A stretch of DNA of 64,000 nucleotides, from the NCBI RefSeq assembly GCF_000220705.2, contig NZ_CP023202.1, positions 4,494,501 to 4,558,500 of the forward strand, given 5' to 3'. How positions within the stretch are numbered: the first letter of the stretch is position 1; each line of letters starts with the position of its first letter. Below the pieces are notes generated by a model that did not search any database, was not told the DNA's origin, and worked only from the letters and a program-made list of their open reading frames with translations. A program made the translations under genes and the position numbers. The DNA is from Streptomyces xinghaiensis S187. GTDB taxonomy: Bacteria > Actinomycetota > Actinomycetes > Streptomycetales > Streptomycetaceae. This document shows positions 1 to 8,489 of this stretch, piece by piece.

Positions 1-660
1 ACACGGGTCTTCGAAGCGGTGCTGGTCGCCCTCGCCGACCACGGGTTCACCCCCACGGCGATCGCCGCCCGGCTGACCTATCTCTCGGCCCCGGACTCGT
101 TGCAGGGGGCGATCGCGGCCGGGCTGCTGGGCGGCGGCTCGCGGTTCCTCGGCGTCACCGAGGACTGCGGCGGCTATCTGCGCGACGTCCTCGACCGGCA
201 GGAGGGCCCGCTCCCCGGGGACGACGCCGGCTGGGACGCCCTCGCCCTCGCCGCCGTCACCCGGACCAGGGAAGCGGGGCAGTACGTTCCCGGCCTGGGA
301 CACCCTGTCCACAAGACGCGGGACCCGCGGACCCCGGTGCTGATCGGCATCGCGGAGGAGGAGGGGCTGCGCGGGCCCCACCTGCGGCTCTTCGAGGCCA
401 TCGGCCGGGTCCACGAGCAGGTGCTCGGCCGCAGGCTTCCGCTGAACGGCGCCGGGGTGTGCGGCGCGGCACTGGCCGATCTGGGGCTGCCGGTGGAGCT
501 GCTGCGCGGCTTCGCCCTGCTGGCCAGGGCCGCCGGCCTGCTCGGGCAGATAGCCGAGGAACGCCGCCGCCCCATCGGCATGGACGCCTACCTCACCGTC
601 GACCGCAACGCGGTCTACACCGCCCCCTCCGCCGATTCCGGCCCCGACCCGTCGCGCTGA
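1..660 (+). CDS. citrate synthase / citryl-CoA lyase-like protein (5' partial)
   Basis: The reading frame is open from base 1, so the N-terminus lies outside the window; about 219 codons remain. The visible part resembles the C-terminal half of citrate synthase-fold enzymes, with a GLGHPVHK-type segment near the middle carrying the conserved active-site His, followed by DPR. Such proteins make or cleave citryl-CoA-like intermediates. The gene stops 27 bp before a LigB-type dioxygenase and very likely shares its operon, which suggests a role in an aromatic or carboxylic acid degradation route rather than in the TCA cycle. That role is inference. Most Streptomyces citrate synthases are longer and stand alone, so citryl-CoA lyase is the better guess. 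Confidence 0.75.
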   Translation, partial: TRVFEAVLVALADHGFTPTAIAARLTYLSAPDSLQGAIAAGLLGGGSRFLGVTEDCGGYLRDVLDRQEGPLPGDDAGWDALALAAVTRTREAGQYVPGLGHPVHKTRDPRTPVLIGIAEEEGLRGPHLRLFEAIGRVHEQVLGRRLPLNGAGVCGAALADLGLPVELLRGFALLARAAGLLGQIAEERRRPIGMDAYLTVDRNAVYTAPSADSGPDPSR

Positions 661-687
661 GCCGCCCCGACCCCGAGGAGTACGCCC

Positions 688-1551
688 ATGGCCACCGTCG
701 CCGCGGTGATCGCCTCCACCCACCACCCCTTCTACTACCGGGCCAGTACGGCCACCGGCGACGACCGGCCGCCGTTCGCCGACGCCTGGGTCGCCAAGAT
801 CGAGGCGTTCCGGGAGACCCTGACCAGGGCACGGCCCGATGTCCTGGTGATGGTGGGCAGCGACCACTTCCACCAGTTGTGGCTGGACAACATGCCGCAG
901 TTCCTGGTGGGCAAGGCACCGTTCTTTGACGCCAACTTCCACAACGAGGAGCGGGAGTTCGGGCTGCCGCGGATGACGCTGCGCGGGGAGGAGCGGCTGG
1001 CCGCCCACATTCTCCGCAAGGGCCTGGACGCCGACTTCGACCTGGCGTTCAGCAACGAACTGCGCATCGACCACAGCATCACCTGCCCGATCATCACCCT
1101 GCGCCCGCAGGCGGATCTGCCGATCGTCCCGATCTACACCAACATCTTCGCGCCACCGCTGCCGCAGCCCAGACGCTTCGTGCAACTGGGCCGCACCCTG
1201 CGCCGGCTGGTGGAGTCCTGGCCCGAGGACAAGCGGGTGGCGATCATCGGCACCGGCCACCTCTCGCTGGAACTGGGCGGCCCCCGCCAGTTCGGCGAGC
1301 ACGGCCCGGACCCGGAGTTCGACCGGAAGGCGGTCGAGTGGATCGCCAACAGCGACATCGAGGGCTGCCTGTCGGAAGTGACCCTCGACAGTCTCCACCA
1401 TCCGGGCAACGCCACCCACGGGTTCATGGACTTCATGCTGATGATGGGCGTGGCCGGCGAGGGCGCCAAGGCCGATCACGTCGACACCCTCGACCTCTTT
1501 CACACGATGGAGGCGTACTTCACCTGGTATCCGAACGGAGTCCCGGCATGA
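688..1551 (+). CDS. class III extradiol dioxygenase, LigB-type catalytic subunit
   Basis: This 287-residue protein has the LigB/catalytic fold of class III ring-cleavage dioxygenases. An early STHHPF motif supplies His iron ligands, SDHFHQLW lies around residue 55, a GTGHLS segment around 190, and a late HTMEAY segment carries a candidate Glu ligand. Family members open protocatechuate, gallate or related catechols with Fe(II) and O2. The alpha-type small subunit follows with a 4-bp ATGA overlap, as in ligAB. The substrate cannot be read from sequence. The upstream citryl-CoA lyase-like gene is not a usual protocatechuate 4,5-cleavage partner, so the pathway is open. Confidence 0.85.
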   Translation: MATVAAVIASTHHPFYYRASTATGDDRPPFADAWVAKIEAFRETLTRARPDVLVMVGSDHFHQLWLDNMPQFLVGKAPFFDANFHNEEREFGLPRMTLRGEERLAAHILRKGLDADFDLAFSNELRIDHSITCPIITLRPQADLPIVPIYTNIFAPPLPQPRRFVQLGRTLRRLVESWPEDKRVAIIGTGHLSLELGGPRQFGEHGPDPEFDRKAVEWIANSDIEGCLSEVTLDSLHHPGNATHGFMDFMLMMGVAGEGAKADHVDTLDLFHTMEAYFTWYPNGVPA

Positions 1552-1907
1552 GCAAGTACCTGCTCGACAAGTTCCTCTACACCGTCGACCGCGACCCCGA
1601 ACTGGTGGAGCGCTACCGCGAGGATCCCGCCGGGCTGGTGACCTGGTGGGAGGGGGAGATGGCGGGCAAGCTGCTCAACTGCGTCCCGGACGAGCGGACC
1701 ACGTGGCTGGCGTTCACCGAGGAGGAGCGCCGGGCGCTGCGCGAGCACGATCACGTGGCCCTCTTCGAGATGGGCGCGCACCCCTTTCTGACCCTCACCC
1801 TCTTCATCGCGATGTTCGAGCGCGACCACGAGCCGCTGGAGTACCAGAAGGCCTATGGCCGGGCCATGCGGCACATCTCCCTGCCCTACCCGGACATAGC
1901 CACCTGA
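1548..1907 (+). CDS. LigA-type alpha subunit of extradiol dioxygenase
   Basis: This 119-residue protein starts at an ATG overlapping the stop of the catalytic subunit (ATGA), which implies translational coupling. It has the small helical LigA fold typical of protocatechuate 4,5-dioxygenase alpha subunits, with FEMGAHPFLTLTLF in the second half. LigA caps the active site of the LigB partner. Fused LigA-LigB proteins (gallate dioxygenase) exist, but here the two are separate. A longer open frame begins inside the upstream gene, but that extension is out-of-frame coding sequence of ligB. Confidence 0.85.
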   Translation: MSKYLLDKFLYTVDRDPELVERYREDPAGLVTWWEGEMAGKLLNCVPDERTTWLAFTEEERRALREHDHVALFEMGAHPFLTLTLFIAMFERDHEPLEYQKAYGRAMRHISLPYPDIAT

Positions 1908-1940
1908 TCCGGTGGGCGGGGCCGGCGCGCGGTACGGCGC

Positions 1941-3380
1941 TCACACCCGGCGCAGCCGGGGGAGTCCGGCCAGAGCGGCCAGCAGCGCCAGGGTCCCGGC
2001 CGCGACCGGGGCCCAGTAGGCGCCGGGGGCGCCCCACCGTTCGACGAACTGCCCGCCCGCCGCCGCGCCCGCCGCGATGCCGGTCAGCAGGCCGGTGTAG
2101 GCGGTGGTCATGCCCTCGTTGAGCCGGCCGTCCGGGACGAGGCGCTGGACCAGCGACATCCCGGTGACCATCGTGGGGGCCGTGGCCATGCCCGCCACGA
2201 ACAGCAGCACGGCCAGCAGTGGCAGGCTCCCGGCGGCCGTCAGCGGCAGTGTGCAGACCGTCATCGCCGCCACCCCCGCGGCCAGCCGCACGGCGGGGGA
2301 CCCCGACAGCCGGAGCGCGCCGAAGGCCAGCCCCGCCACCCCGGAGCCGGCCGCCTGGAGTGCCAGGACGAGACCGGCGGCCGCCGAGCCACCGCCGAGC
2401 GTCTGCACGGCCGCGACCGTGGCGACCTCCAGGGAGCCGAAGAGGGCGCCGGTCGCCGCGAACACGAGGAGGAGGGCAGGGAAGCCGGGCGCCCGCAGCG
2501 GGCCCCGGGACATGCCGGACGTCCGCTTCCGCACGGGCGGCTCGGTGCCGCGCCGGCCGGCGAAGAGCAGCATGCCGCCGGTGAGGAGAACGGCGGCGGC
2601 CAGCAGCCCGGCCTCCGGGAACACCGCCGTGCACAGCACCATCGCGAGCGCGGGGCCGAGCATGAAGCACAGCTCGTCGACGACCTGCTCGAAGGAGTTG
2701 GCCGTGTGCCGGGCCTCGGCATCGTCCCCGTGCAGGGCCGCCCACCGGGCCCGGGTCATCGAACCCACGCTCGGAATACCGGCGTTGCCTACGCAGCACA
2801 GGAACAGCGCCCAGGCCGGGGCGTCGTACCGGACGCACAGCAGCATCGCGGCCGTCCCCAGGGCGAAGACGAGGGTGGCGGGCACGGCGACCCTCGTCTG
2901 CCCGAGCCGGTCCACCAGCCGCCCGAGCAGGGGGCCGGTGACGGCCGTGACGGTGACGTTGACCGCGGAGACGGCACCGGCCAGGGCGTAGGAGTCCCGG
3001 ACGAGGGCCAGCATGACGACCGTGGAGACCCCGAGCATGGAGGTGGCCAGCCGTCCGGGGAACGCCGCGAGCGTGAAGGCGAGCGCCCCGGAGGGGGCGA
3101 AGAGACGCCGGTACGGGGAGAGCGGCCCGGACCGTCCTCCGCTCCTCCGCACCGGCGCGCCGGGATGGCCGGGGCCAGGGCCGGAGCCGCCGCCCCGAAC
3201 CCCAGCGCCGACGCCCGCCCGGCCGGGGCCCGCCGCGGCCCCACTCGCCGCCCCGCCCGTCCCGGCCCCGCCCGTACCGACCTCCCCCGTCCCGCCATCG
3301 CCATCCCCGGCGGTTTCCGGGCCCTCGGCTTCGCCGGTCCGCACCGTGGCACCGGCCGGAACGGTACGGGCCCGGGGCAT
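1941..3380 (-). CDS. MFS transporter
   Basis: This is a 479-residue major facilitator protein with about twelve hydrophobic segments from residue 110 onward. It carries a GRLVDRLGQTR loop after TM2 (the MFS motif A position), and a helix containing RHTANSFEQVVDEL is typical of this drug/sugar efflux-like group. The first ~100 residues are Gly/Ala/Pro-rich and look disordered. The frame is open further upstream to 3503, but I chose the ATG at 3380 because the longer version would run into the promoter of the divergent LysR gene. The real start may lie further in, near the first helix. The LysR gene 150 bp away is the likely regulator; the substrate is unknown. Confidence 0.8.
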   Translation of the reverse strand: MPRARTVPAGATVRTGEAEGPETAGDGDGGTGEVGTGGAGTGGAASGAAAGPGRAGVGAGVRGGGSGPGPGHPGAPVRRSGGRSGPLSPYRRLFAPSGALAFTLAAFPGRLATSMLGVSTVVMLALVRDSYALAGAVSAVNVTVTAVTGPLLGRLVDRLGQTRVAVPATLVFALGTAAMLLCVRYDAPAWALFLCCVGNAGIPSVGSMTRARWAALHGDDAEARHTANSFEQVVDELCFMLGPALAMVLCTAVFPEAGLLAAAVLLTGGMLLFAGRRGTEPPVRKRTSGMSRGPLRAPGFPALLLVFAATGALFGSLEVATVAAVQTLGGGSAAAGLVLALQAAGSGVAGLAFGALRLSGSPAVRLAAGVAAMTVCTLPLTAAGSLPLLAVLLFVAGMATAPTMVTGMSLVQRLVPDGRLNEGMTTAYTGLLTGIAAGAAAGGQFVERWGAPGAYWAPVAAGTLALLAALAGLPRLRRV

Positions 3381-3532
3381 GGGAGGGACGCCCGGCCGGG
3401 ACGCCGTCCGGCGGGGCACCACGGGGCGCGAGGCGAGGAAGAGGATCACCCCGTCACGGTGGCGCCCGGCGTCCGCCGGGGTCCAACACTTTCTCGCTCG
3501 CATTCACGCACCCGCGTTGTCAAACTGTGCGG

Positions 3533-4504
3533 ATGCCCCGGGACACCGACCCCCGCCTGCTGCGCGCCTTCGCCGCCGTCGCCGACGAGTTGCACTTCAC
3601 CCGCGCCGCGGCCCGGCTCTATGTCGCCCAGCAGGCGCTCAGCCGCGACATCCGGCGACTGGAAACCGTGCTCGGCACCGAACTCTTCGTCCGCACCACG
3701 CGCAGCGTCGAACTGACGGCCGCGGGGAAGCGCCTGCTGCCGTACGCGCGGCGCGTGCTGGAGGCCCACGACGACCTGATCGCCGCCTGCGCCGAGGCGG
3801 AGGCGGACCGGCCGCTGCTCGTCGACATCGGGGAGCGGGTGTCGACCGGCAATCTGGTCCTGGAGGAGGCCCGCCGGATCGCACCGGCCGCCGGCCCGGA
3901 GTTCTATGCGTCCTGCCACGCGGGGCTCACCGGTGCCGCGGCCGATCTCCTCGCGGGCCGGCTCGACGTGTCCTTCGGCCGGATCGCCGGCCTCGACCCG
4001 GCCGTCCGCGCCCGTCTGGCCCATCTGCCCGTGCGGTACGAGCCGATGGCCGTGGTGCTGCCCGCGGCCCACCGGCTCGCGGCACTGCCGGCGGTCCCGC
4101 TCGACGCGCTCGCCGGTGAGGCCGTCTACGCGGCGGCGGGCAACGACGAGACCGCCGAGTGGACCGGTCTCGCCGAGCGGCTCTTCGCCGGCCGGGGCAT
4201 CGCCGTCGCGCCGCCGCTGCCGCCGATCCAGGGCCGGGACGAGTTCACCCGCGTGATGGGCAAACTGGGCCGGCCCGTCCTCGCGACCTCCCAGTTCATC
4301 GAGATGCCCGGCATGGTGCTGCGGCCGCTCACGGACCCCGTGCCGCTGTCACCGGTCGCGATGGTGTGGCGCCGTGGAATCCGTCACCCGGGACTGGGTT
4401 TTCTGCGGACGGCGGCGGCAGCGCTCGCAGCCGGACACGCGTGGCTCGTCAAGCCGGTCGGGTCGTGGCTCCCGGACGAGGACGAAGCCGTCATGTCCCG
4501 CTGA
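3533..4504 (+). CDS. LysR-family transcriptional regulator
   Basis: This 323-residue regulator has a canonical LysR N-terminus. Residues about 5-65 form the winged helix-turn-helix (LHFTRAAARLYVAQQALSRD and the following LGTELFVRT), and the rest is the effector-binding domain. A GTG two codons upstream is also possible; the ATG at 3533 is used. It is divergent from the MFS transporter gene ending at 1941, the classic LysR arrangement in which one intergenic region (3381-3532) carries both promoters and the regulator site. It probably controls the transporter and perhaps the ring-cleavage genes beyond it. The effector is unknown. Confidence 0.9.
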   Translation: MPRDTDPRLLRAFAAVADELHFTRAAARLYVAQQALSRDIRRLETVLGTELFVRTTRSVELTAAGKRLLPYARRVLEAHDDLIAACAEAEADRPLLVDIGERVSTGNLVLEEARRIAPAAGPEFYASCHAGLTGAAADLLAGRLDVSFGRIAGLDPAVRARLAHLPVRYEPMAVVLPAAHRLAALPAVPLDALAGEAVYAAAGNDETAEWTGLAERLFAGRGIAVAPPLPPIQGRDEFTRVMGKLGRPVLATSQFIEMPGMVLRPLTDPVPLSPVAMVWRRGIRHPGLGFLRTAAAALAAGHAWLVKPVGSWLPDEDEAVMSR

Positions 4505-4599
4505 CCGGCCGTCCCCGGCTCCGGCCCACCGGGCGGGCGGCGGCCCGCACCCACCGCCGGGGCGCGGCCGCCGGCGCTCACACGGAGCGTGACCGCCGG

Positions 4600-4665
4600 G
4601 TGAGAGCAAGGTTGCGTGACGGTCACCTGACGCCACGGCCGTGAAACGCGCCGTCCCTAGCGTCG
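4600..4665 (+). promoter_or_regulatory. possible GlnR-type control region of the nitrate transporter
   Basis: An 11-bp palindrome, gtgacggtcac (4616-4626), is followed by a gTnAC-like half, GCCAC, six bases, and GAAAC (4632-4647). Together they resemble the GlnR box pattern gTnAC-n6-GaAAC imperfectly. TAGCGT at 4658 could be a -10. Nitrate transport genes are GlnR targets in streptomycetes, which makes the location sensible, but the match is weak. Confidence 0.3.
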
Positions 4666-4718
4666 GACGCACGGAGCCGGCTCGACCCGGCCCGGTTCCC
4701 GAAACCTGTGGAGGCGTG

Positions 4719-6098
4719 ATGACTGCCGCGACGACCGCGCACAAGGGAGGCCGCTGGATCGAGCGGTGGGACCCCGAGAACGAGCAGTTCTGGGAGGCGG
4801 AGGGGAAGCACATCGCCAAACGGAACCTGATCTTCTCGGTGATGTCCGAGCACATCGGGTTCTCGGTGTGGAGCATGTTCTCCGTCCTCGCCCTGTTCAT
4901 GGGGCCCGAGTACGGCGTCGACCCGGCCGGGAAGTTCTTCCTGGTGGCGGTCGCGAGCCTGGTCGGCGCCACGCTGCGGGTGCCCTACGGCTTCGCGGTC
5001 GCCCGGTTCGGCGGCCGCAACTGGACGATCTTCAGCGCGGCGATGCTGCTCGTGCCCACCATCGCGCTGCTGATCGTCATGGAGCCCGGCACCTCGTACT
5101 CGACCTTCATGCTGGTCGCGGTGCTCACCGGGGTCGGCGGCGCCAACTTCGCCTCCTCGATGACCAACATCAACAGCTTCTACCCGCTGCGCCTCAAGGG
5201 CTGGGCGCTGGGGATGAACGCGGGCGGCGGCAACATCGGCGTCGCCGTGGTCCAGCTCCTGGGCCTGCTGATCATCGCGATCGCCGGCGCGGCCAACCCG
5301 CGCGTCCTGCTCGGCGTCTACATTCCGCTGATCATCGCGGCCACCGTGTGCAGCGCGCTCTACATGAACAACCTCGGCCCGGTGAAGAACGACGGCGGAG
5401 CGGCCAGGGAAGCTGTCAAGGACCGTCACACCTGGATCATGTCCTTCCTTTACATCGGCACCTTCGGCTCCTTCATCGGCTACAGCTTCGCCTTCGGGCT
5501 CGTGCTCACCGCCCAGTTCGGCCGCACGCCCCTGCAGGCCGCCTCGCTGACCTTCATCGGCCCTCTGCTCGGCTCGCTGATCCGCCCGGTCGGCGGGAAG
5601 CTGGCGGACCGGCTCGGCGGCGCCCGGGTCACCCTGGTGAACTTCGCGCTGATGACGGCGGCGGTCGGCGTGGTCGTCACCGCCTCGTTCCAGGCGTCGC
5701 TGCCCCTGTTCATCGGCGGATTCATCGTCCTGTTCGTCCTCACCGGCATCGGCAACGGCTCCACCTACAAGATGATCCCGGGCATCTACCGGGCCAAGGC
5801 CACGGCCAAGGGCCTCACCGGCGAGGCGGCGGACGTCTACGCCCGGCGGCTGTCCGGTGCCTCCATGTCGCTGATCGGCGCCATCGGCGCGTTCGGCGGC
5901 CTCGGCATCAACCTCGCCCTGCGCCAGTCCTTCCTCACCTCGCAGTCCGGCACCACGGCCTTCGTCTTCTTCCTCGGCTACTACGTGGTGTGTTCCGCCG
6001 TGACCTGGGCCGTATACCTCCGCAGGCCGGCGGCCGCCGCGGAGCCGGCCGGCCACGCGGAGCGGCCGCAGCGGCAGCCCGTCTACGCCGAGGTGTGA
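4719..6098 (+). CDS. narK: NarK-type nitrate/nitrite MFS transporter
   Basis: This 459-residue MFS protein is of the nitrate/nitrite porter family. TM2-TM3 carry LRVPYGFAVARFGGRNW. The first nitrate-signature-like segment is GVGGANFASSMTNINSFYP, followed by LKGWALGMNAGGGNIGVA in TM5, and the second half carries GIGNGSTYKMIP. These glycine-rich helices line the nitrate path in NarK proteins. The ATG at 4719 follows a good GGAGG about 8 nt upstream. It sits in front of an nnaR-like regulator of nitrate assimilation. Direction of transport (uptake or nitrite export) cannot be read from sequence. Confidence 0.88.
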   Translation: MTAATTAHKGGRWIERWDPENEQFWEAEGKHIAKRNLIFSVMSEHIGFSVWSMFSVLALFMGPEYGVDPAGKFFLVAVASLVGATLRVPYGFAVARFGGRNWTIFSAAMLLVPTIALLIVMEPGTSYSTFMLVAVLTGVGGANFASSMTNINSFYPLRLKGWALGMNAGGGNIGVAVVQLLGLLIIAIAGAANPRVLLGVYIPLIIAATVCSALYMNNLGPVKNDGGAAREAVKDRHTWIMSFLYIGTFGSFIGYSFAFGLVLTAQFGRTPLQAASLTFIGPLLGSLIRPVGGKLADRLGGARVTLVNFALMTAAVGVVVTASFQASLPLFIGGFIVLFVLTGIGNGSTYKMIPGIYRAKATAKGLTGEAADVYARRLSGASMSLIGAIGAFGGLGINLALRQSFLTSQSGTTAFVFFLGYYVVCSAVTWAVYLRRPAAAAEPAGHAERPQRQPVYAEV

Positions 6099-6153
6099 GC
6101 CCGGTGCGCGCGGTCCGGCGAGAGCCCCGGGCCGCGCGCACCGCCGTCCCCGC

Positions 6154-6169
6154 GTAACACCGGGGAAAT
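6154..6169 (+). promoter_or_regulatory. GlnR box candidate upstream of nnaR
   Basis: GTAAC, six bases, GAAAT matches the GlnR half-site pair gTnAC-n6-GaAAC at all but the last base. It lies about 150 bp before the regulator start. nnaR is a known GlnR target in S. coelicolor, so the position agrees with established regulation. No second convincing pair is visible beside it. Confidence 0.5.
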
Positions 6170-6314
6170 CCCGCCGAACCGGCAAGGACACCGGGGCTTG
6201 GGAAGATGGGGGTACGGCCCGGCCGGCCGCCGCGCGCGGACGGACCGGCCGGCGGAGGCCCCGCCCAGGCCGACCGGACCGAGCAGGAACCCCCAGCTGA
6301 GCGAGGCAGACCCC

Positions 6315-7583
6315 ATGCAGGACCCGACCCCGCAGCCCTCACCGCCGGCCCCCGGCCGCCCGGGCGGCCCGGAGCCGGACGCACCCGGGCCCGCCCCCAC
6401 GGCCGGCGGCGCCGCCCCGCCCCAGGCACCGCCGGGCTCCCCGCCCGCCCCCGGCCCGCTGGCCGGTTTCACCGTCGGCATCACCGCCGCCCGGCGCGCC
6501 GAGGAACTGGGCGCGCTGCTGGAGCGCCGGGGCGCCACCGTGCTGCACGCCCCCGCCATCCGCATCGTGCCGCTGCCGGACGACACCGAACTGCTCGCCG
6601 CCACCAAGGACCTGATCGCCGACGCCCCGGACATCGTCGTCGCCACCACGGCCATCGGCTTCCGCGGCTGGATCGAGGCCGCCGACGGCTGGGGGCTCGG
6701 CGAGGAGCTGACCGCACGGCTGCGCGGGGTGGAACTCCTCGCCCGCGGGCCCAAGGTGCGCGGCGCCATCCGCGCCGCCGGGCTGACCGAGAGCTGGTCG
6801 CCGGCCTCGGAATCGATGGCGGAGGTCCTGGACCGGCTGCTCGCCGAGGGCGTCGCGGACCGCCGGCTGGCCGTACAACTGCACGGCGAGCCGCTGCCCG
6901 GCTTCGTGGAGGCGCTGCGCGAGGCGGGCGCCGAGGTCGTCGGCGTGCCCGTCTACCGCTGGCTCCCGCCGGAGGACATCGGTCCCGTCGACCGGCTGCT
7001 GGACGCCACGGTCGCCCGCTCCCTGGACGCCGTCACCTTCACCAGCGCGCCCGCCGCCGCCGGACTGCTCGAACGCGCCCGCGACCGGGGCCTGCTGGAG
7101 CCGCTGCTGGAGGCGCTCCGCCACGACGTGCTGGCCGCCTGTGTGGGCCCGGTGACGGCGATGCCGCTGCTGGAGCACGGCATCCAGGCCGTGCGCCCGG
7201 AACGCTTCCGGCTCGGCCCGCTGGTGCAGCTGCTCTGCCGGGAACTCCCGGCCCGGGCCGGTGTGCTGCCGGTCGCGGGCCACCGGCTCGACATCCGGGG
7301 GCACGCCGCCCTGGTCGACGGCGAGCTGCGCGCCGTGCCGCCCGCGGGCATGGCGCTGCTGCGGGCGCTGGCCCGCCGCCCGGGCTGGGTGGTCTCCCGG
7401 GCCGAACTGCTGCGTGCGCTGCCGGGGGCGGGCCGCGACGAGCACGCCGTGGAGACGGCGATGGCACGGCTCCGTACGGCGCTGGGCACGCCCAAGCTGA
7501 TCCAGACGGTGGTCAAGCGGGGCTACCGGCTGGCGCTGGACACCGCGTCCGACTCCAAGTACGCCGAGAACGAAGGCCCTTGA
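6315..7583 (+). CDS. nnaR: HemD-winged helix fusion regulator of nitrate/nitrite assimilation (NnaR-like)
   Basis: This 422-residue fusion has a disordered Pro/Gly-rich N-terminus of about 45 residues, a uroporphyrinogen-III synthase (HemD) fold from about 50 to 320 starting at GFTVGITAARRAEELG, and a C-terminal OmpR/PhoB-type winged helix (about 335-415) ending QTVVKRGYRL. This matches NnaR of S. coelicolor, a GlnR-controlled activator of nitrate/nitrite assimilation. The HemD part probably senses rather than catalyses. The ATG at 6315 was chosen over upstream in-frame codons because those lie in the promoter region next to the GlnR-like box. It is downstream of and co-directional with narK. 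Confidence 0.82.
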   Translation: MQDPTPQPSPPAPGRPGGPEPDAPGPAPTAGGAAPPQAPPGSPPAPGPLAGFTVGITAARRAEELGALLERRGATVLHAPAIRIVPLPDDTELLAATKDLIADAPDIVVATTAIGFRGWIEAADGWGLGEELTARLRGVELLARGPKVRGAIRAAGLTESWSPASESMAEVLDRLLAEGVADRRLAVQLHGEPLPGFVEALREAGAEVVGVPVYRWLPPEDIGPVDRLLDATVARSLDAVTFTSAPAAAGLLERARDRGLLEPLLEALRHDVLAACVGPVTAMPLLEHGIQAVRPERFRLGPLVQLLCRELPARAGVLPVAGHRLDIRGHAALVDGELRAVPPAGMALLRALARRPGWVVSRAELLRALPGAGRDEHAVETAMARLRTALGTPKLIQTVVKRGYRLALDTASDSKYAENEGP

Positions 7584-7643
7584 CCCTCGGGCCGGGGCCC
7601 TCGGCCTTCGGGACGGCCCGGTGACGGAGGGCGGCCGCGTTCT

Positions 7644-7649
7644 AAGCTC
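7644..7649 (+). promoter_or_regulatory. -10 hexamer TAAGCT, leaderless start
   Basis: TAAGCT ends 5 nt before the ATG at 7655, too close for a Shine-Dalgarno, and none is present. The transcript of the small membrane protein is therefore probably leaderless. Confidence 0.4.
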
Positions 7650-7654
7650 GGGCC

Positions 7655-8269
7655 ATGTCGCATCAGCAGCCACCCGCCGGTCCGCCGGACCACCACCAGG
7701 GGCAGGGATACGGCCAGGGCCACGTTCCGCCGGTCCCGCCCGCACCCGGGGCCGCGTCGCCGTATCCCGGCGGCCCCGCGCCGTATCCGCAGAGCCCGCC
7801 CGCCGGATACGGCCCCGTCCCCGGGCCGCCGCCGGGTTACCCGGAGCAGCCCGGTCATCCGGGGTACCCCGGCTACCCGGCTCAGCCGTACGCCCCCGTG
7901 CCCGTGACCATGCCCGGCGTGCTCCGCGCCGCCCAGGTGATCCTCTTCGTCGCCATGGGCCTGGCGGTCGTCGGCGTCGTGGTGGTCTCGTCGCTCCGGG
8001 GCGCCGAGGCCTCGGGCCGGATGATCGGCTCGGTCCTCCCCCTCATCGGCGCCTTCATCTGCGCGCTCCGCTTCAACAGCGGGGGCGGCGGAGTGCGGAT
8101 CACCGCCATCGTCTTCACGTCGCTGATGATCCTGTTCGGTCTGGGACAGGCCGGGAACGGCGATCCGAGCGGTCTGGGCTGGGCGCTGTTCTTCGCCACC
8201 CCCGTGCTGGTGCTGCTCTGCCTGCGGCCCTCCAGCGCCTGGTTCGACCGCCCCCGGCAGTACGGCTGA
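7655..8269 (+). CDS. proline-rich small membrane protein
   Basis: This is a 204-residue protein of unknown function. Residues 1-85 are a Pro/Gly/Tyr/Gln-rich disordered tail with repeated PGYP-type blocks. The rest holds about four hydrophobic segments (VLRAAQVILFVAMGLAVVG, MIGSVLPLIGAFICAL, ITAIVFTSLMILF, LFFATPVLVLLCL). Such cytoplasmic tails joined to small helical bundles are common in Streptomyces and are not assigned. It lies downstream of nnaR but has its own -10. Confidence 0.75.
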   Translation: MSHQQPPAGPPDHHQGQGYGQGHVPPVPPAPGAASPYPGGPAPYPQSPPAGYGPVPGPPPGYPEQPGHPGYPGYPAQPYAPVPVTMPGVLRAAQVILFVAMGLAVVGVVVVSSLRGAEASGRMIGSVLPLIGAFICALRFNSGGGGVRITAIVFTSLMILFGLGQAGNGDPSGLGWALFFATPVLVLLCLRPSSAWFDRPRQYG

Positions 8270-8489
8270 CGACCGTCCCGCGCCGGGGCGCGGCCGGCCC
8301 CGGCGCACCGGTCGCCCGTACCCGCCCCCGCTCCCGTACGGGGCTCCGGAGCGGCCGCGGCCCGCCGCCCGTCCGATGGGTCCCGTCGCACGCCTGTGCT
8401 TGAGGGCCCCGGGCGGGCACTCTGGGGGGAGGACATCCCCCCACTGTGCGCACGCGGCGCACGGCACGCTCCGAAGGAGTGACCGGACC

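Noticed and set aside
3381..3503. N-terminal extension of the MFS protein to 3503
   Set aside because: It would overlap the divergent LysR promoter, and the added residues are not conserved-looking.
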